From positions 86,294,884-86,358,883 of the forward strand of contig CM042010.1 of NCBI GenBank assembly GCA_023525715.1: 64,000 nt of DNA, given 5' to 3'. Below are positions 31,901 to 42,195 of the stretch, one piece after another (position 1 is the first letter of the stretch; each line of letters opens with the position of its first letter). The position numbers and the translations under genes are program-made. Origin of the DNA: Cichorium intybus (Eukaryota; Streptophyta; Magnoliopsida; Asterales; Asteraceae). The notes beneath the pieces are model-generated. The model was not told the DNA's origin. It saw only the letters and a list, made by a program, of their open reading frames with translations, and made no database searches.

Positions 31901-33527
31901 CACCTTGAATTATTATTTGCGACCCGTCTGGTGCCAGAACTGCAATTCTTTTTCTTTTACAATCGACTTGAGCATCATTGGATGCTAACCAGTCCATTCC
32001 TACAATTACTTCAAATTCTCTGGTGGTGATCGGCTTCAGATCAATAGGGAAAATGGTCCCGTTAATCTCAAGCTGACACCCTGGCATCTGTTCAGAGACA
32101 TATACATATCTACCACCTGCTACTTCTACCTCCAGTTGTTCATTCAACGGGGTTAAGGGTATCGAAATTTGGGGCATGAATGATGTGGATATAAAGGAGT
32201 CGGTGGCTCCAGGATCAAAGAATACATATGCAGGGATCGAGTTTAGTTTAAAAATACCTGTGATAACATCCGTCTTTTCCCGGGCCTCCTCAACGGTCAT
32301 CTGGAATGCTCGGGAGACTACTGGTCCACCTCGTGCCTCCTTCCTTTCTCTTCCCTGCTCCTCCCGTGTCCTGTCTCGGGATCCTCCTGTCTTCAGCTGT
32401 GGACATTCTGATCGGATATGATCTTTGGCTCCACACTGGAAACATACTCGAGTTGTTTGATTGCAATCTCGAGCATAGTGTCCCGTCTTCCCACACTTAA
32501 AACAATACAATGGTGAGGGACTAGTAGGACAATCTCCCGTATGCTTCCTCCGGCATTTATCGCACCATTTGCCTTCATCCTTCCGAGTCTGACCCCGCGA
32601 CCCAGATTCTGATTGTTGGGACTTCTTCTGAGAAATCCACGGACGTTCCTCAGCCTTTCTTTTTGCTTCTGCGGCCCTCCTTTCACCTTGTTGGCGTTGC
32701 AGCTCCGCCTCACGTTCTACCGCCCGATCAACTACTTGTCGAAAGGTAGTCAGCTTGAGTGGCTGTACAACCTCTCGAATCCGGGTTTTCAATCCCCATA
32801 CGTACTTGTCTATCTTTCTTTTCTCAGTATCAACCTCATGTTCACAGAATCTAGCTTTCTCCAAGAAATCCATAGTATATTCTTGCACAGAACGAGTCCC
32901 TTGTTCCAAATGTAAGAACTCTTCTGTCAGCTTCTTCACTGCTACTTCGGAACAGTATTCTTCAGTAAATTTTGCTTTAAACTGTTCCCAGGTCAACATT
33001 CCAAGCAAATCTGAACCCAAAGCTCTACTGAAAACTTGCCACCAATACTGGGCATTCCCAGCGAAAAGGTTGGTAGCAAACTCCACCTTGTCTGCCTCAT
33101 CACACTTGCTAATTCGGAAAACTTTCTCCGTATGTATCAACCATTCCATCGCTTGTACGGGACTATCAGTTCCCATAAATTCCTTAGGCTTGCAACTAAG
33201 GAAATTCTTATACGTACATTTGTTTTTCACTTCCGAAGTTCCCTCCACGCCTTTACCCTTATCTGCCACGTGTACTCCACTTTCGGCGTGTCCCTCGTCT
33301 CTGGGGGCTCCATCATGCACCTGCTTAGCAGTATCCTCCCTATGTGTCTCTACTATAGTAGGTAATAGCTCCCGTACTACATCAGTAATGATAGCTCGTA
33401 AATCCGGCTGGTTCCTTGCTGCCTCTCCCGCCTCCCGGTGCATTGAGCCCTGTGATCGAGATCTGCCTCCCCTGGAAGCTCCCTGCCTAGCACCTCCTCG
33501 GCTCTGACCACTCCTGGTGTTTGCCAT
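28959..33527 (-). CDS. Chromovirus gag-pol polyprotein (intact)
   Basis: The frame is open from the ATG at 33533 (MKMANTRSGQ). The second Met (33527, MANTRSGQSRGG) is the usual start in this clade. Numbering from 33533: Arg/Gly-rich N-terminus; Retrotrans_gag about 120-260; two CCHC knuckles, CFKCGKTGHYARDC (about 341) and CFQCGAKDHIRSEC (about 363); aspartic protease with DPGATDSFIS (about 439); reverse transcriptase about 630-810 with FIDDILIYS; RNase H about 900-1020; integrase HHCC zinc motif about 1116-1150 and DDE core about 1175-1280 (TMDFV, SDRDSRF, GQSERTIQ); and a C-terminal chromodomain-like segment about 1470-1522 (ILDRKVRQLRNKKI...VQWRYH...TWEAEEEM). PR-RT-RH-IN order plus chromodomain defines a chromovirus. 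The protease has Pro where Ser is commoner. No frameshift or stop was seen. Confidence 0.96.
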   Translation of the reverse strand: MANTRSGQSRGGARQGASRGGRSRSQGSMHREAGEAARNQPDLRAIITDVVRELLPTIVETHREDTAKQVHDGAPRDEGHAESGVHVADKGKGVEGTSEVKNKCTYKNFLSCKPKEFMGTDSPVQAMEWLIHTEKVFRISKCDEADKVEFATNLFAGNAQYWWQVFSRALGSDLLGMLTWEQFKAKFTEEYCSEVAVKKLTEEFLHLEQGTRSVQEYTMDFLEKARFCEHEVDTEKRKIDKYVWGLKTRIREVVQPLKLTTFRQVVDRAVEREAELQRQQGERRAAEAKRKAEERPWISQKKSQQSESGSRGQTRKDEGKWCDKCRRKHTGDCPTSPSPLYCFKCGKTGHYARDCNQTTRVCFQCGAKDHIRSECPQLKTGGSRDRTREEQGRERKEARGGPVVSRAFQMTVEEAREKTDVITGIFKLNSIPAYVFFDPGATDSFISTSFMPQISIPLTPLNEQLEVEVAGGRYVYVSEQMPGCQLEINGTIFPIDLKPITTREFEVIVGMDWLASNDAQVDCKRKRIAVLAPDGSQIIIQGERPRTRMPVMSFAKVRRHNNKEGIFYMACVVSTEPTKRSFENVAVVTEFADVFPDELPGLPPDRQLEFTIDLVPGAAPIARAPYRLAPSEMAELRKQLQELLDRGFIRPSTSPWGAPILFVKKKDGSMRMCIDYRELNKITIKNKYPLPRIDDLFDQLQGASYFSKIDLRSGYHQLKIRESDIPKTAFRTRYGHYEFLVMPFGLTNAPAAFMDLMNRVCRPFLDTSVIVFIDDILIYSRSQEEHETHLRQVLELLRQEKLYAKFSKCEFWLREVQFLGHVISSEGVKVDPAKIEAVMKWEPPRNPSEIRSFLGLAGYYRRFVENFSSIAAPLTKLTKKGEKFEWTEEQQAAFQKLKQALCEAPVLALPQGGEDFVVYSDASRVGLGCVLMQRGRVIAYASRQLKEAEKKYPVHDLELAAVVLALKLWRHYLYGVKFRIYTDHKSLKYLFNQKDLNMRQQRWMDLLKDYDCEILYHPGKANVVADALSRKERPIRVVSACMSIVSRLPELIRTAQDEAGKAEHVKSERMVSYINQLEENSQRLKTFKGRVWVPKQGEARKLLLEDAHCSRYAIHPGSTKMYRTLKPLYWWPGMKRDIGRYVERCQTCLQVKSNHQKPYGEIQPLPVPKKKWDEVTMDFVTKLPRTPRGHDAIWVIVDRLTKSAQFIPIREDDKVSKLAKIYIDEVVCRHGVPSSIISDRDSRFMSGFWQSFQKKFGSKVLMSTAYHPQTDGQSERTIQTLEDMLRACVIDFGGSWEDHLPLVEFAYNNSYHSSIQMAPYEALYGAPCRTPTCWTELGEKPLAGPEIVAQTEEKIREIREHLKVAQNRQKQYADRRVKPIEFQVGDMVMLKVSPWKGLIRFGKKGKLSPRFIGPFHISQRVGAVAYRLELPEELRGIHNVFHVSHLRKTLFDESQRVPLPKIEIDEKLRYPEQPEKILDRKVRQLRNKKINMVKVQWRYHKGSDITWEAEEEMKAKYPQLFA

Positions 33528-33662
33528 CTTCAAAGTTCAACAGAAAGATTAGTCTCCTAATCAGATAACATAAATTATCCTTTTCCAATCCCGAATTTCA
33601 CTATTTCCTAAGGTTCAAGTCTAGGTATCTACCCTATAGAAACCTAATTCACTTAAACCTCG

Positions 33663-33675
33663 GCTCTGATACCAA
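33663..33675 (-). other. Primer-binding site of the chromovirus
   Basis: The minus strand reads TTGGTATCAGAGC two bases inside the 5' LTR. Confidence 0.9.
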
Positions 33676-33677
33676 CT

Positions 33678-35003
33678 TGTAACACCCGGCTTTCAATATA
33701 AATATACCCATTTATTTTCCACACTATAAAACATATTTTATTCAACAAAATATTATACAGGGTATATATTACAAGAAAAAGGTACAAGTGGTATCTCCCC
33801 AAAGCCGGGCTGCTACGGTCATCAGTTCTAACCCCGAATTAGATCCTTCCCTTTAGTAGGGTCTACAGCACCTGCACAGTTAGTATCAACAAGGATGAGC
33901 TTTACAAGCTCAGTGAATAATCGATAAGTGTTATAACAACATTAAATTTTCAGCTTCCACATCATACCACAGCCCCCTGTGATACTGAGTCTCAAGGACT
34001 CAATGTACACCTGTTGAATGTGTGATAAAACTGCCAGCCAAATAGGCCATCACAACATTTGTATGTGGTCCCACCACAATTACTGCTAATTCGATCGTCA
34101 CAGCATATATGTGGTCTCAACCACAATTACCGAGTATGTGACCCCACAGAAAGATGGTCCCAATCACAATAACCGATAATGTGGCCCCACAGTAAAAGTA
34201 ACACTTAGGGATAGATTACTCACATTGATTTTTGGTATACGGTATCTGGTTATTCCTGCCTTCTTACACCCACTATAACTGCTTGGTTTGTACCTATATA
34301 TTTGTTTATAGGTGAACTACTATTTCAACCGGCATTACTACGGATCATACTATCACTCTGCTTTATATTCTCTATAATTCCAATATGATACCTCGTGATT
34401 TATCAAGTAAAGAACGGCCAGGTAGAAGATCAGATGGGGTGGCAGGATCCTTTCAGCATTTTAGCCTTTCGGAAAATCCAACAACCAGATCCCATGTAAT
34501 CGGCCTAGGCACCGTTCTCGTAAGTAAATCATTGGGCATTATTCTTGGAATTACGAATAGTACATAACTTCCACATATAATAGTTTAACACTTTATAAAC
34601 TATTAAAGAAATAAAGTAGCGATTACTCACTTAGTATTGTCGCTGGCTCGTTCCGCGTTCAACTCTTCCGACAACTCCCGAGCACTTCGCTACAAGCTAT
34701 CGCTCGTTCCTTACCTCTCCCGATCTATTTTTCTCACCAGAACATTCCCCGATATCGTAAGATTGTTTGGTGTTTGGTGTGGTTTGAAATGAAGGGGTTA
34801 GGCCCCTATTTATAGGGCTTGAAAACACTATTCACGACGTCAGCACGACGTCATCACGACATCATCGATGATGTCATCACGAGGTAAGCGCTTACTTCAT
34901 CTCTCGGTTACTATTCACACCGGAGTTACTATTCACACCGGAGCACTATTCACGCCGGAGTTACTATTCATTTTTTTTTTTTTTTTTGAAAACCGTCGTT
35001 ACA
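33678..35003 (-). repeat. 5' (promoter) LTR of the chromovirus
   Basis: It is adjacent to the primer site and carries the promoter described in the next entry. Confidence 0.95.
34806..34970 (-). promoter_or_regulatory. U3 promoter of the chromovirus: TATA box, TGACG cluster, 18-bp repeats
   Basis: On the minus strand, CTATAAATAG (34806-34815) is a good TATA box. Just upstream, 34833-34882 holds several TGACG/TGACAT words, partly palindromic (CGACGTC, ATCATCGATGAT), resembling TGA-type bZIP sites. Further upstream, an 18-bp unit TTACTATTCACACCGGAG (as read on plus) is repeated about 3.5 times (34908-34970), like an enhancer repeat. The 3' LTR carries the same array. Confidence 0.6.
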
Positions 35004-35008
35004 TCTGT

Positions 35009-36130
35009 GTCGGCCCAGATTGCCCTATTCTTGATTCTTGGTATCCACGTAGTCGCTCAAACCTATTGGTAGTCCCTAAATCCTATTGATGATCAATTGG
35101 TTTCTTAATGTAGGTACAACAAAACAAAGTTACCAAGCAACACAGAAAATCATGATGCCAAAGAAACTAAAGAGTAGGTTGGATCGTTTATGAGCCACGA
35201 CATTATTGACCCATTTAATGTTGTTGTGTCTGAACCTGGGGATCTCAAAGCTAAGAGTATTAAAACCTTTATTAGCTCAAAGGTCATTGTAGAGATGTTG
35301 AACAACGAACCACTCGATATTAGTTATATAATGTGATATCAGGTGTATGTACTTTAATGTTTATAAGATTACGTTTTCATGTTTTTTTACCTTTATAATA
35401 TATGTTGTTGTGTTTTTCAGTTGCTACATCACTGATGCTTACATTAAGAGGGGATAATAGATGTGCTTTTATAAACCTATAAGAGATCACATCCACATCG
35501 TGATCAGGGTGGAACAAATCATGTCATCAAACATCTCGTTGATGTGATGGGTTTTCATCAAGAAAAGTTGTTTTTTTCTTGCTCGTATAGGCAAGAGTAT
35601 GATATTCTGCTACCTTCATTGTTTTTTAGGATTCTTATTCATTAGTTGTTTATGATTAATGTTTAAATTTTTCTAGGTTACAATGGATGTTGATTGTGAT
35701 TTTTCTTCATCAACGTAAAGACTACATTTTGGATTCCATCCAACGGTCGAAGACATTGAAAGACTACTCAATCGTTAAACATGTGAAAAAGTAAGAAATT
35801 TCTTATTTTAGTATTTCGAAATGATATTTCTTTTTATAGATCTTAACAAAACAATATTGTTTATGTTTGTTTTAGGGTTGTTGGCTTGTTGCAACGTTTA
35901 ATAAAAAAATGCGAGAAATCACGTTCGTCTCCAATGACTTAGACGTTTCTCGGGGTAATTGATCTCACTACTTGCTATATATATCAAAAAGTAAAACTCT
36001 TATTTATTTAATCTTTTTGGTTCAACCAACAATCGTCCGATTGGGAGTACGATTACTATGTTTTCAATTGGATGGATGATTTTGTGTTCTATCAACGACA
36101 TGGATTTCCAAATGTAAGTACGTTGTTGAT
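35009..36130 (+). pseudogene. Right arm continuation: inactive Ulp1/C48 peptidase domain
   Basis: After the chromovirus the relic resumes. The LRGDNRCAFIN segment (35440-35475) equals the left-arm LRGDNGCAFIN. At about 35676-35790, QWMLIVIFLHQRKDYILDSI matches the HW...LDS core of SUMO-protease-like C48 domains, with the catalytic His replaced by Gln. At about 36020-36115, NQQSSDWEYDYYVFNWMDDF corresponds to the QQ...ECGYYV active-site stretch, with the catalytic Cys replaced by Tyr. Intron-like AT-rich gaps with GT/AG borders separate the pieces. In intact relatives the domain is a cysteine peptidase. Here it cannot be. Confidence 0.7.
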
Positions 36131-36720
36131 TTTTTTCTTTGCAATTTTCTCTATTGCTCTAAACCTTCACCTTTGTTAAATAACAATTATTTTATTTTGA
36201 TTTGTTTATAGAACATTTGAAAGGGAAAAAAACCATTTTCAGGTGCGGAGTCGGACGAACACATTGAGACATGATGATAACTTTTGAGAATAAATATCTG
36301 AAATAAAATGAAGCCCTTGGTTCATGGTTAGTTGTTCTTATCAAAAATAGATAGTTGGTCTATATACTAGGTTAACTGCTAAAAATATAAGCTTTCAGCC
36401 TTGCATTTATTTATATACAAGGTTAAATAAGAACAATTGGAAAGTACAATGCTATATGATAGATTTTCAAAGTACAATGCCTCAACAAGAAATTTTCAAA
36501 GTGCATTACTATAAACATGTAGATTTTTCAAACTAAGATGCCTTATTCATAAAACATTTAAAGTACAATACTAGATTAGGTAAACTTTTTCCCAAACAAT
36601 TCCTTGATAAGAAAAAATGAAAGTGCAATTTATAATTAGGTAGAATATTCAAAGTGTAACGCCTTAATAAGAAAAAACTCAAAGTACAATGCTATAATTG
36701 GATGTAGAATGTGATAATCA
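36131..36720. repeat. AT-rich region with degenerate repeats
   Basis: From about 36430 to 36700, words of the CAAAGTACAATGC type recur every 55-70 bp with AAGAAA-rich linkers. The same word occurs once near 3776. No gene is recognised. Confidence 0.5.
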
Positions 36721-37596
<876 letters not shown>

Positions 37597-37773
37597 TAGG
37601 ATAAAATGAGAAGGATTAAAAGGTTGAGAATGTGAGAAGAGATATAGACCCTTCAAATATCATGATCTAATGCTAATATAAATGAGCCAATTATGTAAAT
37701 TATTCAAATTGTATGATGAAATTGTAAGTTTTAATTGACCATAAGGGTATTATGGGGATTCCTTTTCTTATTA

Positions 37774-39802
37774 GGGTGGGGGGAGTAGATCCCTCCCATC
37801 CCACTGAACCCACACGCCACGTCAGCTTTTCTCTCTCCTCTCACTTCTATTTTCCCCATCTTTCTCCAATCTTTCACCAATCTTTCACCCATGGAACCAG
37901 TACCCACTAAACCCACTGAACCCACTGAACCCACATCATATAATTGATATTTAAATTCATTTATTAATTTAATAAATGATTTTTAAGATTTAATTTAATA
38001 TTATAAATAATGATAATATGCAATTAATAAAATAAAAATCACAAATAACATAAAATTAAAAAACCACACCATTACAAAAATTAAAAAGAAAAGTAATACT
38101 TAGAAATAAAATCCTAAATACGGAATAATAAAACCTAAATAACGGAAATGAAATACTAAAAACGTTAAAACACCTAGTGATCCAAAGTAGGTATGTATGT
38201 ATGCTCGATGTGGTCTACAAGATCCGCAAGAAGTTTTTGGTGAATTCCTTGATTGCGTATTTCGAGAATCAAGTCAGGGCTAACGTCTTGTTCGTTTGGG
38301 GAATCTGGAACATGTACTGGACATATAGCCCTACCTTCATCCTGGATGATCATGTTGTGTAAAATTAGGCAAGCGTACATGATATCTTTACAGCGATCGA
38401 CCTCGACGGACCGTGCAGGCTGTCTGATAATAGCCCATTTTGCTTTTAGAACGCCAAAGGCTCGTTCAACGTCCTTTCTTGCCGCTTCTTGGGCCGCCTT
38501 GAAACGCTTATTTTTGGGGGTAATAGGGTGTGAAAATGATTTCACAAATGTTGCCCAGTTAGGGTATATCCCATCAGCAAGATAGTACCCATGCTTGTAT
38601 TCTTCCCCCTCCAAAACAAATGAACATGATGGTGCTGTACCAAGAATGGTATCATTGAATAGCGGTGATTGGTACAACACATTTAGATCGTTGTTGCCCC
38701 CGGCAACACCAAAATATGAATGCCATATCCACAAATCATATGATGCTACTGCTTCAAGTATAATTGTAGGATACCTCTGATCACCTCTCATGTACTGGCC
38801 TCGTAGATACGTTGGACAACTCCGCCAATCCTAATGTGTACAGTCAATGCTACCCAACATACCAGGAAAGCCATGTTTGGCTTCGTGTGCAGCATACAAC
38901 AGTTGAATGTCAATGGTTGTTGGTCTACGCATGTATTCTGCACCATATAACTGAACAACACCAGAGCAATAGTTGTAGAGGCTTTCACGGAAAGTTCGTT
39001 CTGACATATTCAGGTATTCATCAAGTGAATCGGGGGTGCTACCGCCCCCGAATTGGCGGATAGCTGATGTGCATTTTTGTAATCCAGTGAACCCTTTAAC
39101 TCCACCGGCATTATAAGTTGTCTGGAAAATTGGATAATTCATTTCCAAGTCTTGAGCAATCCGCACAAACAGTCGTCTACTCATTCGGAACCTATTTCTG
39201 AAATTAACATCCCCAAACTTTGAATTGGGGACAAAGTAATCTGCCATAAGCTGCTGCTCAGCAGTTTCTCGATCTCTGTGGAGAAAAGTTCTATGACGAG
39301 GAACGCTAGAACTTGCAGTATTTTGGAACATGAAATGTGCAGCTTCAGCAATAACCGCGATCGTATTCACATCGGTATCGTCATCAGACGATGACGATAC
39401 CAACGGCATAGGTTCATCCAGTAGTTTGCTGTGAACATACGAACCAGAAGAACTGGAAGAATCGGAAGAATCGGAAGAACTCATTTCAATTTAAAATAAA
39501 TTTGAAATGAGGGTTTTTTTTTGGAAAGGGGAAAATAGAGTTAATGTTGAGAGGAAGAAAGAAGGGTAAAGGTGTGAGTTTTGAAGGAGTGAAGATGTGA
39601 TATTTATAGAGTTGAGGAAGGATAATATTTGGAAGATTAAATTTTTTTTTAATTATTGGTGGGATCATCGGCTTCACCATCCCAAGCCTCACCCGAAACC
39701 GCCGAACCCGATGGACAAGGGGCAGCGGTACCGGAGGTACCGGCGGCACCGCACCCAGCCCGTTCCAATCTTTCGCGAGCCCGAGCATTACTCCGTCCAC
39801 CC
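37774..39802 (-). mobile_element. PIF/Harbinger element with near-intact transposase
   Basis: The ends GGGTGGGGGGAGTA (left) and inverted GGGTGGACGGAGTA (right) are flanked by the duplication TTA (37771-37773, 39803-39805), as expected for Harbinger. At 2029 bp it encodes a DDE transposase on the minus strand, broken by one stop codon. The separate Myb-like partner ORF found in autonomous Harbingers is absent. The MITE at 4971-5526 belongs to the same family. Confidence 0.9.
38174..39484 (-). pseudogene. Harbinger DDE transposase with a single in-frame stop
   Basis: The reading frame starts at 39484 (Ser/Asp-rich N-terminus) and ends at 38174, about 436 codons. It is interrupted only by TAG at 38831-38833. 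Both sides are in the same frame. The stop falls right after SIDCTH, where this family has Trp, so a TGG to TAG change is likely. The nuclease triad is otherwise present: D in GSIDCTH, D in GYYLADGIYP, E in ARKDVERAFGVLKAKW. An N-terminal MADYF...FRMSRRLFVRI segment matches the usual helical region. Translated alone, the upstream part would be a 217-residue protein without the DDE core. A later Met (38791) opens the downstream part. Confidence 0.92.
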
Positions 39803-39839
39803 TTACTCTCAGAAGATCCCTAGAATATATGGAAATCCC

Positions 39840-40200
39840 GTCCATCTCTCCTACTTTCTCTAATTAAATTAGGGTTCAATACCCTCTCTCTTTCTTTCTC
39901 TACCGCGACCATTCTTCACCGCCCCGCCTCCCTTCTTCTCTTCTCCTTTTCCTCGGCCGATATCTACTTTTCTTTCCCTCCTAACTATCGTTGGAGCCTG
40001 CCATCATCATCAATGTCTCCTCGACCACCTCGCCACCTCACTAGATTGCACCAGCGAACAGCTTGCAATCAAAAGCAGATGGAACCTCGACATCGAACCT
40101 GCATTAGAAACCCTCGCCATCACAATACCCGTCAGTCCACATCTCACATTTATATATTCGATATACAACATCGTTAATTCGACCAGATCAAAGTCTCTAT
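39840..40200 (+). other. Transcript-like 5' region, not assigned
   Basis: A CT-rich leader (CCCTCTCTCTTTCTTTCTC) is followed by an ATG near 40014 opening about 54 codons without recognisable motifs. It resembles the 5' part of a plant gene, presumably the leader of the captured gene whose exon lies at 40607. Confidence 0.3.
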
Positions 40201-40208
40201 ATATCGGG

Positions 40209-40328
<120 letters not shown>

Positions 40329-40606
40329 GTGGAAATTTAAGGTATCTAATCGGTTTTTAAATTCAAGATACACATTGAATCCATAATCACTCTGTTATTG
40401 AAATAATAAGGTATCATTAACCATAGTTTTTGTGTTCTTGTCTCGACACCAAATTCTCATATTGACGGTCATAGATAGCCTTCATGGGTTTTTAAGCACT
40501 TGTAAATATGATTTCTTAATCGATTTCTGGTGAAAATTCTGATTTCTGTGTGTAGATTTGAAGCTATTTATCTTATAGTTTCATATTTTCTGATTTCAAA
40601 TTTCAG

Positions 40607-40680
40607 AAGTTCATATTGAAATTGGATTTTCATGATGAGAAATACAAGAGAAAAGCTCCTAAAAGCGTATCTACTCTCAG
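40607..40680 (+). pseudogene. HIPP-type (heavy-metal-associated domain) exon
   Basis: Between a TTTCAG acceptor and a CAG/GTAAAA donor, a 74-nt exon encodes FILKLDFHDEKYKRKAPKSV then STL. It resembles the start of the HMA domain of plant heavy-metal-associated isoprenylated proteins (VLKLDLHDDKAKQKALK...STLSG) and has the exon phase and size of exon 2 in that family. The remaining exons, including the CaaX end, were not found. Inside the 37595-42030 element it is best read as a captured exon. The match is from memory of the family. Confidence 0.55.
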
Positions 40681-40689
40681 GTAAAACCA

Positions 40690-41985
40690 TAATCATCTTC
40701 CAATTCATGTTTATTGATTTTAAACTAAAAATTTGTATGAGAAATCAAACATGATTTTTTTAACAAGTCCAGAGAATCCACTGAAGTTGATGAGCTATTT
40801 AACTTCTGTAGTGGGGTTGCTAATGGCTTTGTTATCTCTCATGTTGAGTTTTACTTCAAATGGTTCTTATTTGTCGGTTTCTTGTTTGGTACTGATTGAA
40901 TGCAGATTGGTTTCTTTATTCATGTATGAATGCCGTTTTATTCATGTATGAATGTATTGTTTATAATCATTAATGATTATAACATTGATTGCATAAATGA
41001 TTAGAAGTTTAGAACACAATTATATTCATTTCTAGTTATAATCATAGATGATTAGAACACTAGTGTAATGTGGTAACTATTGTTATAAAAAAATGATAAC
41101 TTTGATAAAAAAATGATTAAATCTTAAAAAAACCCAATTATCAATATTAATCATTGATGATTATCAGAGTAAATCATTGATAATTAACAGTGTAACATCC
41201 ACTTTCTATTATCATTTGTAATAATCAGTGCATATGCAAATACATAACATTATAATTTATGAGCTGTTTTTATTTTTAATGTCCTTGAACTTGATTTTGA
41301 AGGTGTGAATCCAATAATAATAATGATCACGAGTGCCCCTCTTTCTTTTGGGTGTGATGGCAGCAAGAAAAATCAAAAGCAAGAATAATCATCGGGACTG
41401 CAACATAATGATTACTAATGAATCAGATTTTTTTTTGTTTTATTCATTTGTGATTACAGCTAAACTAGTTTTTTTCTTCTACATTGTCTTTTATTCATTA
41501 ATTATTAGAAATGTATCGTTTCCTTTATATCTTTGTGTTATGATTACAATTGTATTATAGTTTTATATTTATCGCTAGTTGTAATCATTCGTGATTAACA
41601 CATTCATATCAAATACAGTTTTTAAAAATTCTCAAAAAGTTCATTTTTATATATATGTTATTCATTAATGATTGCGACAGAATTTTGTATCATCACTATA
41701 AAAAAACTGTAAAAAAATTAAATCAATAAAATCATAAAACTATATTTTTTTCTATTCATGAATGATTGAAACCGTGAAAAAAATTATTAAATTTTCGAAT
41801 TTTGGAAAAACAAATAATAAAAATAATTTTTTTTCAATTAATAGAATAAAAAAATCAATTAATTCCTTTATTTTAGGTAACTAATCAAAATCTTAAATTT
41901 TAGGAAGTTAGATTAATTATTATTTTGTTATAATTAATTAAAATATATAATTACTAATATACCCTTATGATTTCATTGGTCCAGA
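40690..41985. other. AT-rich interior of the 37595-42030 element
   Basis: Frequent ATCATTGATGATTA-like palindromic words (41030-41230) and long A/T runs. No gene recognised. Confidence 0.5.
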
Positions 41986-42028
41986 ATCATTCTCACATTC
42001 TCAACCTTTTTATCATTCTCATTTTAAC

Positions 42029-42195
<167 letters not shown>

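Larger units (their letters stand above)
27588..35003 (-). mobile_element. Ty3/gypsy chromovirus (Tekay/Del-like), recent insertion
   Basis: Near-identical LTRs (27588-28922, 1335 bp; 33678-35003, 1326 bp), TGTAACACC...GTTACA, are flanked by the 5-bp duplication TCTGT (27583-27587, 35004-35008). The LTR differences seen by eye are one C indel, one C/T change and the length of a poly-T run. A tRNA-iMet primer site, a polypurine tract and a single 1524-codon gag-pol frame are present. It inserted into the right arm of the older palindromic relic, which continues on both sides. Confidence 0.97.
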
